The notes under the pieces were generated by a model. It was not told the origin of the DNA. It ran no database searches and saw only the letters and a program-made list of their open reading frames with translations. A DNA stretch of 64,000 bases from Streptomyces dioscori (lineage in GTDB: Bacteria > Actinomycetota > Actinomycetes > Streptomycetales > Streptomycetaceae): NCBI RefSeq assembly GCF_003024195.1, contig NZ_KZ679040.1, positions 711,164-775,163 of the forward strand. The letters run 5' to 3'. Positions 36,143 through 44,203 of the stretch are shown one piece after another. The translations under genes were made by a program, and so were the position numbers. Numbering within the stretch: position 1 is the first letter of the stretch; each line of letters starts with the position of its first letter.

Positions 36143-37417
36143 TCACTTGAGCGTGACCGTCACGGGCAGTTCCTTGATGCCGTTGACGAAGTTGGAGCGG
36201 ACCCGGCGGACCGGACCGCCGAGCCGGATGTCCGCGAGCCGCGGGATCAGTTCCTCGAACATGACACGGATCTCGGTACGGGCGAGCAGGTTGCCCAGAC
36301 ACAGATGCGGGCTCGTCTTGCCGAAGGTGACATGGTCGTTGGGGGTCCGGGTCACGTCGAAGGCGTAGGGATCGGGGAAGACCGCCTCGTCGCGGTTGCC
36401 CGAGGCGTACCACATGACCACCTTGTCGCCCCGCCTGATGCGGGTGCCGCTCAGCTCGGTGTCACGGGTCGCCGTACGCCGGAAGTGGTAGACGGGCGAG
36501 GCCCAGCGCAGGAACTCCTCGACGGCCACGGGGATCAGGCCGGGGTCGCGGCGCAGGAGGTCCAGCTGGTCGGGGTGCTGGGTCAGGGCCAGCATGGTGT
36601 GGCTGATGGCGTGGCGGGTCGTCTCGTTGCCCGCGACGACCAGGAGCAGGAAGTAGTTGTCGAAGTCCTGTTCCGTCAGGGGCACACCGTCGCGCGGAGT
36701 CCCGTTCACGAGCCGGGAGACCAGGTCGTCACCGGTGCCGCCCCGCCGCTGCCGCGCCAGCTCACGTCCGTACGCGAAGACCTCGGCGGCGGCGGGGGAG
36801 CGGAACGGCAGATCGCGGTAGCGCTCGCTCTCCGGGCTGCCGAGCAGGACGTCCGCGTAGTCCGGGTCGGTGTTGCCGATGATGCGGTTTCCCCAGTCGA
36901 TGAGCCGGCGGTTGTCCTCGGGCGGCACGTCCAGGAGACGGGCGAGGACGTTGATCGGGAAGTCGGCCGCGACATGGGTGACGAAGTCGAACGTGCCCAG
37001 CGGCAGCGCCGAGTCCAGGGTGCGCGCGGTCAGACCGCGCAGGAAGTCGGTGTACCGGCTGATGACGGTGTGCCCGAACTGCCTTTGCAGCAGCCCGCGC
37101 AGGGCGCGGTGCCGGACGCCGTCCAGTTCCAGGAGCGAGGCGCGCTTGGCGATCTGGTCGTCGTCGACCTCTTCGAGATTGACGAACTTCGTCGAGGTGA
37201 AGGTGTCCGGGTCCCGGTCGACGGCGACGATGTCCCGGTGCCGGGTGAGCGCCCAGAAGCCCGAGTTGGGCGCGGCCTCGGGCTGCCAGTGGACCGGGTC
37301 CTGGTGCCGCAGCGTGTGGAACATGCGCCAGGGCCGCAGTTCGTCGGTGAAGTGGTCGAGGTCGGTGAGGTCGACGTCGTCGAGGGGCAGGGGTTCGACC
37401 GGGACGGGTGCGGCCAT
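36143..37417 (-). CDS. Cytochrome P450
   Basis: This 424-aa soluble class I P450 has I-helix oxygen-binding AGNETTRHAIS, K-helix EEFLRW (ExxR), and heme Cys373 in FGKTSPHLCLGNLLAR. The heme loop has 11 residues from Phe to Gly rather than the usual 10, as in CYP125-like proteins (FGGTGAHYCIG type). It probably hydroxylates the catabolic substrate or ring, fed by the ferredoxin and reductase at 27346-28791. It lies between GS-like and MarR genes in one operon. The substrate is unknown. Confidence 0.92.
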   Translation of the reverse strand: MAAPVPVEPLPLDDVDLTDLDHFTDELRPWRMFHTLRHQDPVHWQPEAAPNSGFWALTRHRDIVAVDRDPDTFTSTKFVNLEEVDDDQIAKRASLLELDGVRHRALRGLLQRQFGHTVISRYTDFLRGLTARTLDSALPLGTFDFVTHVAADFPINVLARLLDVPPEDNRRLIDWGNRIIGNTDPDYADVLLGSPESERYRDLPFRSPAAAEVFAYGRELARQRRGGTGDDLVSRLVNGTPRDGVPLTEQDFDNYFLLLVVAGNETTRHAISHTMLALTQHPDQLDLLRRDPGLIPVAVEEFLRWASPVYHFRRTATRDTELSGTRIRRGDKVVMWYASGNRDEAVFPDPYAFDVTRTPNDHVTFGKTSPHLCLGNLLARTEIRVMFEELIPRLADIRLGGPVRRVRSNFVNGIKELPVTVTLK

Positions 37418-37466
37418 CGAGGTCTCCTAGGGGTCGGGCTCGTGATGTGCGTCGGTCGGGGACGGC

Positions 37467-38822
37467 TCACAGGTGGTCGGCGTACTCGTCCAGCTCCCAG
37501 TCGGTGACGTGCCGGTGGTAGCGGCCGACCTCGTCGCGTTTGTAGGTGAGGTACGCGGAGACGAACTCCTTGCCGAGCAGCTGGGTGAGGTCGGTGTCCG
37601 CCTCCAGCGCGTCGAGCGCGGCGGGCAGGCTCGCGGGCAGCAGGGGCGCCGAGGCGGTGTCGTAGCCGTACCCCTTGAGCGGGGCGGCGGGCTCGCGGCC
37701 GTCCCGCACCCCGAGCAGGACGGCCGCGCTCGCGGCGGCGACCAGCAGATACGGGTTGGCGGCGGCGTCCCCGAGCCGCAGTTCGAGCCGCGCTCCGGCC
37801 CCACGCTCGGGCGGTACGCGGACCATGGCACTGCGGTTGTCGAGGCCCCAGTCGATCAGCCACGGGGCGAGCGTGTCGGGGCCGAACCGCTTGTACGAGT
37901 TGACCGTGGGGTTCAGCAGCGCGGCGAGCGCCGGGGCGTGCGCGAGCAGCCCTGCCACGGCGTGCAGGGCGGTGGCCGAGAGACCGTACGGGCCCGCCGG
38001 GTCGTCGAAGACGTTTCCGCCCTCGCCGTCCACGCACGACAGATGGACATGGAAGCCGGAGCCGCCCGCGTCGTTGAAGGGTTTCGCCATGAAGGTGGCG
38101 GTCCGGCCCTCCGCGCGGGCCAGTTCCTTGACGGCCGACTTGAGGCGGAAGGCCCGGTCGGCGGCGTCCAGGGCCCGCGAGTGACCGAGGTTGATCTCGA
38201 ACTGTGAGCCGTCGAACTCGTGGTTGCCGGCCGTCACGCCGATGCCCAGGTCGCGCAGTGAACGCAAGGTGCGTAACAGGTGGTTGTCCGGGTCGGCGCG
38301 CAGACCCGCCGTGTACACGGTGCCGGCGGCCGTGCTGTAGCGGCGCCTGCCGCCGGGCGCGGCCGGGTCCGACTCGCAGAGGAAGTACTCCAGTTCGGGA
38401 CCGGCCACCGGGTTCAGCCCGTGCTCCGCGCACCGGGCGAGCACGGTGCGCAGCAGGTCGCGGGGGGACTCGGGGGTGGGCGCGCCGGTGCGGGCGTCGG
38501 TGACGTCGCCCAGGCAGGAGGCGACTCCCGGCTCCCACGGCAGCGGGGCCAGCGTGCTGAGGTCGGGCCGGACCAGCATGTCGGGCAGCCCGGCCTCCAG
38601 ACCGCCCGTCACCGGCACCACTTCGCCGCGCGGGGTGGTGTGGTAGACGGCCCGGCAGAAGGCGAGCCCGTGTGCGCAGGCCGTGGGCAGATGGTCGAGC
38701 AGCACGTCACGGGCCCGGTCCGTGCCGAGCAGGTCGGGGTAGACCACCCGGACCACATCGATACCGGCCTCGGCGAGCCGTTCGGTGTGTTCCCTGGTCA
38801 GGGAAGGGTCGTGTGCGCTCAC
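37467..38822 (-). CDS. Glutamine synthetase-like gamma-glutamyl-amine ligase (GlnA/PuuA type)
   Basis: This 451-aa protein has the GS fold and length of type I-like ligases. Metal and substrate motifs are visible: GPELEYFL (Glu143, Glu145), GNHEFDGSQFEINLG, GGSGFHVHLS (His258), NSYKRF and RLELRLGDAAANPYL. Members of this branch join glutamate to polyamines, ethanolamine, isopropylamine or aniline instead of ammonia. With two PuuD-like hydrolases in the locus, amine ligation is much more likely than glutamine synthesis. Start is GTG 38822 with GAGGAGG upstream. It is the first gene of the minus-strand operon; a candidate operator lies 69 nt upstream. Confidence 0.88.
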   Translation of the reverse strand: MSAHDPSLTREHTERLAEAGIDVVRVVYPDLLGTDRARDVLLDHLPTACAHGLAFCRAVYHTTPRGEVVPVTGGLEAGLPDMLVRPDLSTLAPLPWEPGVASCLGDVTDARTGAPTPESPRDLLRTVLARCAEHGLNPVAGPELEYFLCESDPAAPGGRRRYSTAAGTVYTAGLRADPDNHLLRTLRSLRDLGIGVTAGNHEFDGSQFEINLGHSRALDAADRAFRLKSAVKELARAEGRTATFMAKPFNDAGGSGFHVHLSCVDGEGGNVFDDPAGPYGLSATALHAVAGLLAHAPALAALLNPTVNSYKRFGPDTLAPWLIDWGLDNRSAMVRVPPERGAGARLELRLGDAAANPYLLVAAASAAVLLGVRDGREPAAPLKGYGYDTASAPLLPASLPAALDALEADTDLTQLLGKEFVSAYLTYKRDEVGRYHRHVTDWELDEYADHL

Positions 38823-38890
38823 CGCTGCCTCCTCGGGCAGATGGGAACGGGGCCGTCAGGTGGCCCGGGCGTTGCTGCCGCCCACCGTTT

Positions 38891-38904
38891 GTTTGATGTC
38901 AAAC
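38891..38904. promoter_or_regulatory. Candidate MarR operator upstream of the GS-like gene
   Basis: GTTTGATGTCAAAC has the same GTTTG-N4-CAAAC form as the sites at 27221 and 39007. It is embedded in a larger palindrome, ACCGTTTG (38884-38891) with CAAACGGT (38900-38907). On the minus strand it is in position to control the GS-P450-MarR operon. Confidence 0.6.
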
Positions 38905-38977
38905 GGTACGACGACCGTAAGGACGCCTGTCGTCCTCCCGCAAGGGTGCGGCCCGACTCGGTGTCCGGCGGGAGGGA

Positions 38978-39020
38978 TTGACCGACCCGGAGGGCACGCT
39001 TATGTTGTTTGGTGCCAAAC
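38978..39020 (+). promoter_or_regulatory. Promoter and operator of the permease operon
   Basis: -35 TTGACC (38978-38983), 17-bp spacer, -10 TATGTT (39001-39006), then GTTTGGTGCCAAAC (39007-39020) directly after the -10. The geometry is identical to that at 27192-27234. A start of transcription here leaves a ~90-nt leader before the small ORF at 39108. Confidence 0.72.
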
Positions 39021-39107
39021 GAGTTGTCGGCGCGCATCCGCGCACCCCCTCGCCCTTTCCTCCGCCCTTCCTCGCTCTGAGGCCCCGCACCTCGGGAGGA
39101 CCGTCCC

Positions 39108-39209
39108 ATGAAGGCCGTTGCCGACAGGATCAGGTGCGACCGCGACCGCGACCGCGGCCGGAACCCCGACCACGATCGCGAACACGCTCACGGACCGCAC
39201 GTGTCGTGA
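39108..39209 (+). CDS. Short upstream ORF (33 aa), possible leader peptide
   Basis: ATG 39108 is preceded by GGGAGGA at good spacing and the frame ends at TGA 39207-39209, overlapping the permease GTG (GTGA). The peptide is rich in Arg, Asp and His (CDRDRDRGRNP, HDREHAHGPH). The strong ribosome-binding site and stop/start overlap suggest it is translated and couples translation to the permease. No family is known to me. Confidence 0.55.
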   Translation: MKAVADRIRCDRDRDRGRNPDHDREHAHGPHVS

Positions 39210-40714
39210 CCGACGGGGATCCCGGCCGACGCCAGGCCGGCAGCACCACAGTGACCGCCGCGGACCGCCGGCTCAAGCGCGACGCCCTCGGAGTCCTCGG
39301 CATCCTCTTCCTCGTCCTGTCGGCGCAGGCGCCGCTGACCGGCATCGCCGGAGCCGTCCCCCTGTCCGTCGCGCTCGGCAACGGATCCGGCGTCCCCGCC
39401 GCGTACGTCGCCGCGGGCGCCGTGGTCCTGCTGTTCTCGGTGGGGTTCGTCGCGATGAGCCGGCACGTCGTCGACCCCGGCGCGTTCTCCATGTACATCG
39501 GCAAGGGCCTCGGCCGGACCACCGGTACCGGTGCCGCCGCCGTCGCGCTCTTCGCGTACTGCACCATCCAGGCCGCGATGTACGGCCTCTACGGAGCGAC
39601 GGTCGCCCAACTCCTGGACGTGCACGCGGGAATCGACGCGCCGTGGTGGGTGTGGGCGCTGCTCACCATGGCGCTGGTGCAGCTCCTCGGGATGGCGGGC
39701 ATCGACACGGGAGCGCGGGTACTGGCCGTCTTCGTGGTCGCCGAGACGAGCATCCTGCTGGTGTTCGCCCTGGTCACGCTGGTGCGCGGGGGAGGGCCCG
39801 AAGGACTCGGCCTCGCGGCGGCCTTCTCGCCGAAGACCGCGCTCGACGGCGCTCCGGGAGTGGCCCTGATGTTCGCCGTTGCATCCATGTTCGGCTTCGA
39901 GGCCACCGCCGTCTACGGGGAGGAGGCCCGCGCGCCGGAGCGGACCGTGCCCCGTGCCACCTATCTCTCCATCACGCTGATCACCGCGTTCTTCGCCCTC
40001 ACCTCCTGGATGGTGATCTCCGCCCACGGCGCCTCGCGCGCCACAGCCGAGGCCGGCCGGGCCCTTGAGGACGGGGATTCCTCGGCGTTCGTCTTCCGGC
40101 CGGTCACCGACCGGCTCGGCGACTGGACCGGTGACCTGCTGCCCGTCCTGCTCGCCACCTCCCTCTTCGCGGGGATCCTGGCCTTCCACAACTCGGCCGA
40201 CCGCTACCTGTTCTCGCTGGCCCGCGAGCGCCGTCTGCCGCACGCCCTGTGTGCCCTGAACCGGCGCGGCGCGCCCTGGGCGGCCGGCCTCGTCCAGACG
40301 GCGATCGCGGTGCTGCTGGTCGTGCCCTTCGCGCTGACCGGCCGCGATCCCGTCGTGACGCTGTTCTCCTGGTTCAGTGGTGTCGCCGTCCTGGCGATCA
40401 TGCTCCTGTACTTCCTGACGTCCGTGTCCGTGGTCGTCTTCTTCCGCCGGACCCGCCTGGACCGGCGGCCCTGGAACACCGCCGTCGCGCCCGCACTGGG
40501 CGCCCTGGGCATCGCCGGGGCCATCTGGCTCGTACTCACCAACCTGACGACCCTCATCGGCGGCGACCGGGCCACCGCCACCTGGCTGGCGCTGACGGTC
40601 CCGGCGGTCTGGCTGCTGGGCGCCGCCGCGTACCGGGTGCGACCGGCAGGACCGCCCTCCCCGCCGCCCCCGCCCTCCCCGACCCCGGAGACCTCCGACA
40701 TGGATCCGCCGTGA
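39206..40714 (+). CDS. APC-superfamily amino acid/amine permease
   Basis: This 502-aa membrane protein has about 12 helices. The first carries LFLVLSAQAPLTGIAGAVPL (the broken TM1 of APC transporters), and TM6 has ATAVYGEEAR, the conserved GFE/YGEE region. The C-terminus is a Pro-rich tail (PPSPPPPPSPTPE). It probably imports the amine or amino acid that the GS-like ligase uses. Start GTG 39206 overlaps the stop of the 33-aa leader ORF; upstream in-frame codons lie in the promoter and are not translated. It is divergent from the GS-like gene. Confidence 0.87.
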   Translation: MTDGDPGRRQAGSTTVTAADRRLKRDALGVLGILFLVLSAQAPLTGIAGAVPLSVALGNGSGVPAAYVAAGAVVLLFSVGFVAMSRHVVDPGAFSMYIGKGLGRTTGTGAAAVALFAYCTIQAAMYGLYGATVAQLLDVHAGIDAPWWVWALLTMALVQLLGMAGIDTGARVLAVFVVAETSILLVFALVTLVRGGGPEGLGLAAAFSPKTALDGAPGVALMFAVASMFGFEATAVYGEEARAPERTVPRATYLSITLITAFFALTSWMVISAHGASRATAEAGRALEDGDSSAFVFRPVTDRLGDWTGDLLPVLLATSLFAGILAFHNSADRYLFSLARERRLPHALCALNRRGAPWAAGLVQTAIAVLLVVPFALTGRDPVVTLFSWFSGVAVLAIMLLYFLTSVSVVVFFRRTRLDRRPWNTAVAPALGALGIAGAIWLVLTNLTTLIGGDRATATWLALTVPAVWLLGAAAYRVRPAGPPSPPPPPSPTPETSDMDPP

Positions 40715-40759
40715 CCTGGAGCGCCGTACGCCGAACCGCCTCCCCCCAGAGGAATGCCC

Positions 40760-41497
40760 GTGACCCGTCCCCGTCCCGCACGCCCCCTCATCGCCATTCC
40801 CGCCCGTTTCTCCGTCTCGACCTCGGCCCTGCGGTACTCCGCCGAGATCGTCGCCCGCGCCCTGGTCGAAGCCGTCTGGCGGGCGGGCGGCGAGCCCGTC
40901 ACCCTGCACCCCCACGCACCGGACGGCAGCTGCGACCCCGCGCTCGTCGCCGAGCGTCTGACCCGCTTCGACGGCGTTCTCCTGCCGGGCGGCGACGAAC
41001 TGCCGCCCGGCCGTTACGGGAACACGCCGACGCACGGCAGCACGCACGACGCCGACGCCGAACAGGACGGCTTCGATCTGGCGGTGGCCCACCACGTCCT
41101 GCGGACCGAGCTGCCGCTGCTGGCGATCTGCCGGGGGCTCCAGGCGGTCAACGTGGCGCTCGGCGGCACGCTGCAGGTGCAGTTGGCGGGCTGGCGGCGC
41201 CGGCACCACAACCTCGTGCATCAAGTGGCCGTCCAGCCCGCCACCCTGCTCGAACTGAGCATGGGTGCCCAGGTGGTGACGGCGTCCTGCTTCCACCGCA
41301 CCCGCGTCGACCGGGTGGGCGCGGGCCTCAAGGTCACCGCGCGGGCCGACGACGGCACCCGCGAGGCACTGGAACTACCGCACCGGCGCGCCTGGTTCGC
41401 CGGTGTGCAGTGGCACCCCGAGCACACCGCCCGGCACGACCCGGCGCAACAGGCCCTGTTCGAGGCGTTCATCCGGGCCACGGGGGCAGGCCGGTGA
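40760..41497 (+). CDS. Gamma-glutamyl-gamma-aminobutyrate hydrolase-family protein (second copy)
   Basis: This 245-aa peptidase C26-type hydrolase is close to the copy at 34664 (shared PLIAIPARFS, ALVEAVWRAGGEP, AEQDGFDL or DEQDGFDL). The nucleophile is in LAICRGLQAVN and the His-Glu pair in VQWHPEHT. It lacks the acidic insertion of the first copy. GTG 40760 has AGAGGA at better spacing than ATG 40754. It lies between permease and isochorismatase-like genes. Confidence 0.87.
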   Translation: MTRPRPARPLIAIPARFSVSTSALRYSAEIVARALVEAVWRAGGEPVTLHPHAPDGSCDPALVAERLTRFDGVLLPGGDELPPGRYGNTPTHGSTHDADAEQDGFDLAVAHHVLRTELPLLAICRGLQAVNVALGGTLQVQLAGWRRRHHNLVHQVAVQPATLLELSMGAQVVTASCFHRTRVDRVGAGLKVTARADDGTREALELPHRRAWFAGVQWHPEHTARHDPAQQALFEAFIRATGAGR

Positions 41498-41588
41498 GGC
41501 CCGCACGCGGCGGTCGGCACCCCGCACGCCCCCCGTCGTCCACCCGCAGTTCCGTCACCCGCAGCCCCGCTGGAGGGAAGAACCCGTC

Positions 41589-42209
41589 ATGAAACGTGCC
41601 CTCGTCGTCATCGACGTCCAGAACGAGTACGTCACGGGCGGTCTGCCGATCGGCTACCCGGACCCGTCCCTGAGCCTGGCGAACATCGCCGCGGCCGTCG
41701 ACACCGCCACCCAGGAGGGTGTCCCCGTCGTGCTCGTCCAGCACGCCGCACCCGCCGGTGCGCCCCTCTTCGCGCGGGGCACGCACGGCTTCGCCCTGCA
41801 CGACGTGGTGGCCTCCCGACCCCACGACCATCTCGTGGAGAAGACACTGCCGTCGTCCTTCATCGGCACCGACCTCGATGACTGGCTGCGCCGGGCGGGC
41901 GTCGACACGCTCACCCTCGTCGGCTACATGACGCAGACCTGCGACGAGTCGACCGCCCGGCACGCCGTCCAGCTCGGTTACCAGGTCGAGCTGCTCGCCG
42001 ACGCGACCGGTGCGCTGGCCCTGACCAACAGGGCGGGCAGTCTCTCCGCCGCCGAGATCCACCACGCGGTGCTGGTGGTCCTGCAGTCGTTCTTCGCCTA
42101 CACGGCGAGCACCGCCGAATGGATCGGCGCCGTCCGCACCAAGGCACCGCTCGGCCGTCCGGACTTCGCGGCGGCGACCGACGCGGGCTACACGGAGAAC
42201 GGCGGCTGA
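41589..42209 (+). CDS. Isochorismatase-family cysteine hydrolase
   Basis: This 206-aa hydrolase has the triad of this family: Asp9 in VVIDVQNEY, Lys85 in EKTLPSSF and nucleophile Cys118 in GYMTQTCDESTARHA. Relatives include nicotinamidase, N-carbamoyl-amidase, ureidoacrylate hydrolase and isochorismatase. In this locus an amide or carbamoyl bond of a pathway intermediate is the likely target. ATG 41589 follows GGAGGGAAG at ~12 nt. It is the last gene of the permease operon. Confidence 0.88.
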   Translation: MKRALVVIDVQNEYVTGGLPIGYPDPSLSLANIAAAVDTATQEGVPVVLVQHAAPAGAPLFARGTHGFALHDVVASRPHDHLVEKTLPSSFIGTDLDDWLRRAGVDTLTLVGYMTQTCDESTARHAVQLGYQVELLADATGALALTNRAGSLSAAEIHHAVLVVLQSFFAYTASTAEWIGAVRTKAPLGRPDFAAATDAGYTENGG

Positions 42210-42727
42210 TCCGCCGTCCGTCAGGGCCCCGGCGCACTTGTCGGGGCTCTTTCCGTGGACGAAACCGCATGTGAGCGGGATTTTTCGAATTAGTGTGCGA
42301 AATATAATATTTTTTGGCCTGAAGTATGCCTTGAAAGAAACGTTTACCCCGTCGCGTGGCACCACTGCCGCCCGCAAACGGGGATCTTCGCAGTTGGCGT
42401 GAAACCACTCTTTCCGGGAGTGCGGCACGAGGTGGCGGCGCACCGGTCGCCTGCGGTATTCAGTGCCGCGCGCACCGGAACGGTCTATTCACCGCGGTCC
42501 GGATGCGACGTGCGGTATCTGTCGCTCCGGTTTGTTCTTCGGCATGTACGCGACGGCCGTTCCGGTGAGCTGTCGGGAGGGCTGACCGATTCCGGACAGT
42601 CGTAGGGGAATTGTATATTCACGCGCCACGACGCCCTACGATGGGTCCGCTCTGCCGCTCGCTGCCCGTTCAACTTCCGATGCGCTTCAATCAGCAAGCA
42701 GCCATGGAATGTACGAGGGAGGCCCGC
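42210..42727. other. 518-nt gap with an AT-rich promoter-like island
   Basis: The stretch 42270-42345 is strikingly AT-rich for this chromosome and contains the palindrome AAATAT-A-ATATTT (42300-42312). TATATT at 42614-42619 could be a -10 for the decarboxylase gene, but I see no convincing -35. No credible gene is present. Confidence 0.5.
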
Positions 42728-44203
42728 GTGACAGATTTACCTCAGAGCGGACCATTGATCGAAGCATTCGACGTACAACTCTTCCGTGAAAACACCGAAT
42801 CCGTGCTGGCCAAGCTGGAAAAGCATCTGGCCGACCTGTCGATCCGGGGCCTGGAACTCACCGACCCCGCGCAATTGACACGGATGGCCCGGGCGTTGAT
42901 GACCACCGAGCACGAGAAAACCGCCGCGTTCGACGAGGCGAAACTCTCGGCGATCGTCGACCTGTACATCAGGACCGGTATCCAGGTCCATTCGCCCGGC
43001 TACATGGGCCGGCAGTTCTCGGGCGTGGTCCCGCTCTCCGGAGTCATCGACTTCGTCAGCTCCGTCGTCAACCAGCCCTCGTCCTTCTACGAGGCGGGCC
43101 AGCTGCCCAACGTCGTCGAGCGGATCATGGCCGACGAGCTGAACAGGTTCATCGGCTATCGGCCCGGCACCTTCGACATGGTGACCACCTCCGGCGGGTC
43201 GCTGGCCAATCTGACCGCCCTGCTCACCGCCCGGAACAGGGCTTTTCCCGGAGTCTGGGCCCGCGGCGGCCCGGAACTCGCCGGCCCGGCCCGGCCCGCC
43301 GTCGCGGTCGGCGCCGACGTCCACTACAGCGTCGCCCGGGCCGCCGGCATCCTCGGGATCGGCGAGGACCGCATCGTCCGCCTGCCGCTCGACACCGCAC
43401 GACGCATCGACGTCTCCCGCGCCGGGCCCGCCCTCGACGCCGCCGAACGGCAGGGCCTGGACGTCTTCTGCCTGGTCGCGTCCGCGGGCACGACGTCGGT
43501 GGGCGCCTTCGACCCGCTCGACGAACTGGCCGCCCTCTCGCGCGAACGCGGTCTGTGGCTGCACGTGGACGGCGCCCACGGCGCGAGCCTGCTGGTCTCC
43601 GACGAACTGCGCCACAAGCTGCGCGGCATCGACCAGGCCGACTCGCTGGCCTGGGACGCGCACAAGATGATGTTCGTGCCGGCCCCGTGCACCCTGCTCT
43701 TCTACCGGAACAGGGAACACAGCAGGGAAGCCTTCCGGCAGACCGCCAGTTACGTGTTCGACGCGCAGCCGGGCGTCTATACGGCACTCGACAGCGGCGA
43801 CAAGAACTTCGAATGCACGAAACGCCCCATGATGATGACTCTCTGGGTGCTGTGGGCGATGTACGGCAGAGCGCTCTTCGCCGAGAAAATCGAGTACCTG
43901 TGCCGGTTGACACGGGACGCCCACGCAATCCTGGAAAAGCAGGACGACTTCGAGACACTGCACTTCCCCGAGGCCAACATCATGTGTTTCCGCTACCGTC
44001 CCGAATGGCTCGCGGACGACGAAGTGGCCCAATTCCAGGTGGACATCAGGAACCGCATCAAGCAGGACGGTCAGTTCTTCATCTCCAAGGTCGACGTGGA
44101 CGGAGTGGCCGCCCTCAGGGTGGTCATGATGAATCACCAGATCACCACCGAGCATTTCCAGATGCTCCTCGGAGAGATAAGGAAAGCGGGGCGCAAGAAG
44201 TGA
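42728..44203 (+). CDS. Pyridoxal-dependent decarboxylase (group II)
   Basis: This 491-aa fold-type I PLP enzyme is of the glutamate / aromatic-L-amino-acid / 2,4-diaminobutyrate decarboxylase group. It has phosphate-binding TSGGSLANLTALL (154-166), PLP-ring stacking/pairing VDGAHGAS (Asp281, His284), and Schiff-base Lys313 in LAWDAHKMMFVPAPC. GTG 42728 has GAGGGAGG upstream and is preferred to earlier in-frame starts. It begins a six-gene unit; its stop overlaps the next start (GTGA). It would make an amine from an amino acid, but the substrate is not decided by sequence. Confidence 0.88.
   Translation: MTDLPQSGPLIEAFDVQLFRENTESVLAKLEKHLADLSIRGLELTDPAQLTRMARALMTTEHEKTAAFDEAKLSAIVDLYIRTGIQVHSPGYMGRQFSGVVPLSGVIDFVSSVVNQPSSFYEAGQLPNVVERIMADELNRFIGYRPGTFDMVTTSGGSLANLTALLTARNRAFPGVWARGGPELAGPARPAVAVGADVHYSVARAAGILGIGEDRIVRLPLDTARRIDVSRAGPALDAAERQGLDVFCLVASAGTTSVGAFDPLDELAALSRERGLWLHVDGAHGASLLVSDELRHKLRGIDQADSLAWDAHKMMFVPAPCTLLFYRNREHSREAFRQTASYVFDAQPGVYTALDSGDKNFECTKRPMMMTLWVLWAMYGRALFAEKIEYLCRLTRDAHAILEKQDDFETLHFPEANIMCFRYRPEWLADDEVAQFQVDIRNRIKQDGQFFISKVDVDGVAALRVVMMNHQITTEHFQMLLGEIRKAGRKK

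Noticed and set aside
38978-39205. N-terminal extension of the APC permease starting at TTG 38978
   Set aside because: This part contains the -35, -10 and operator, and reads as low-complexity Arg/Pro; the permease fold starts after 39206.
42399-42605. Small frame (68 codons) upstream of the decarboxylase
   Set aside because: No ribosome-binding site and mixed third-position use; the area is more likely promoter and leader.
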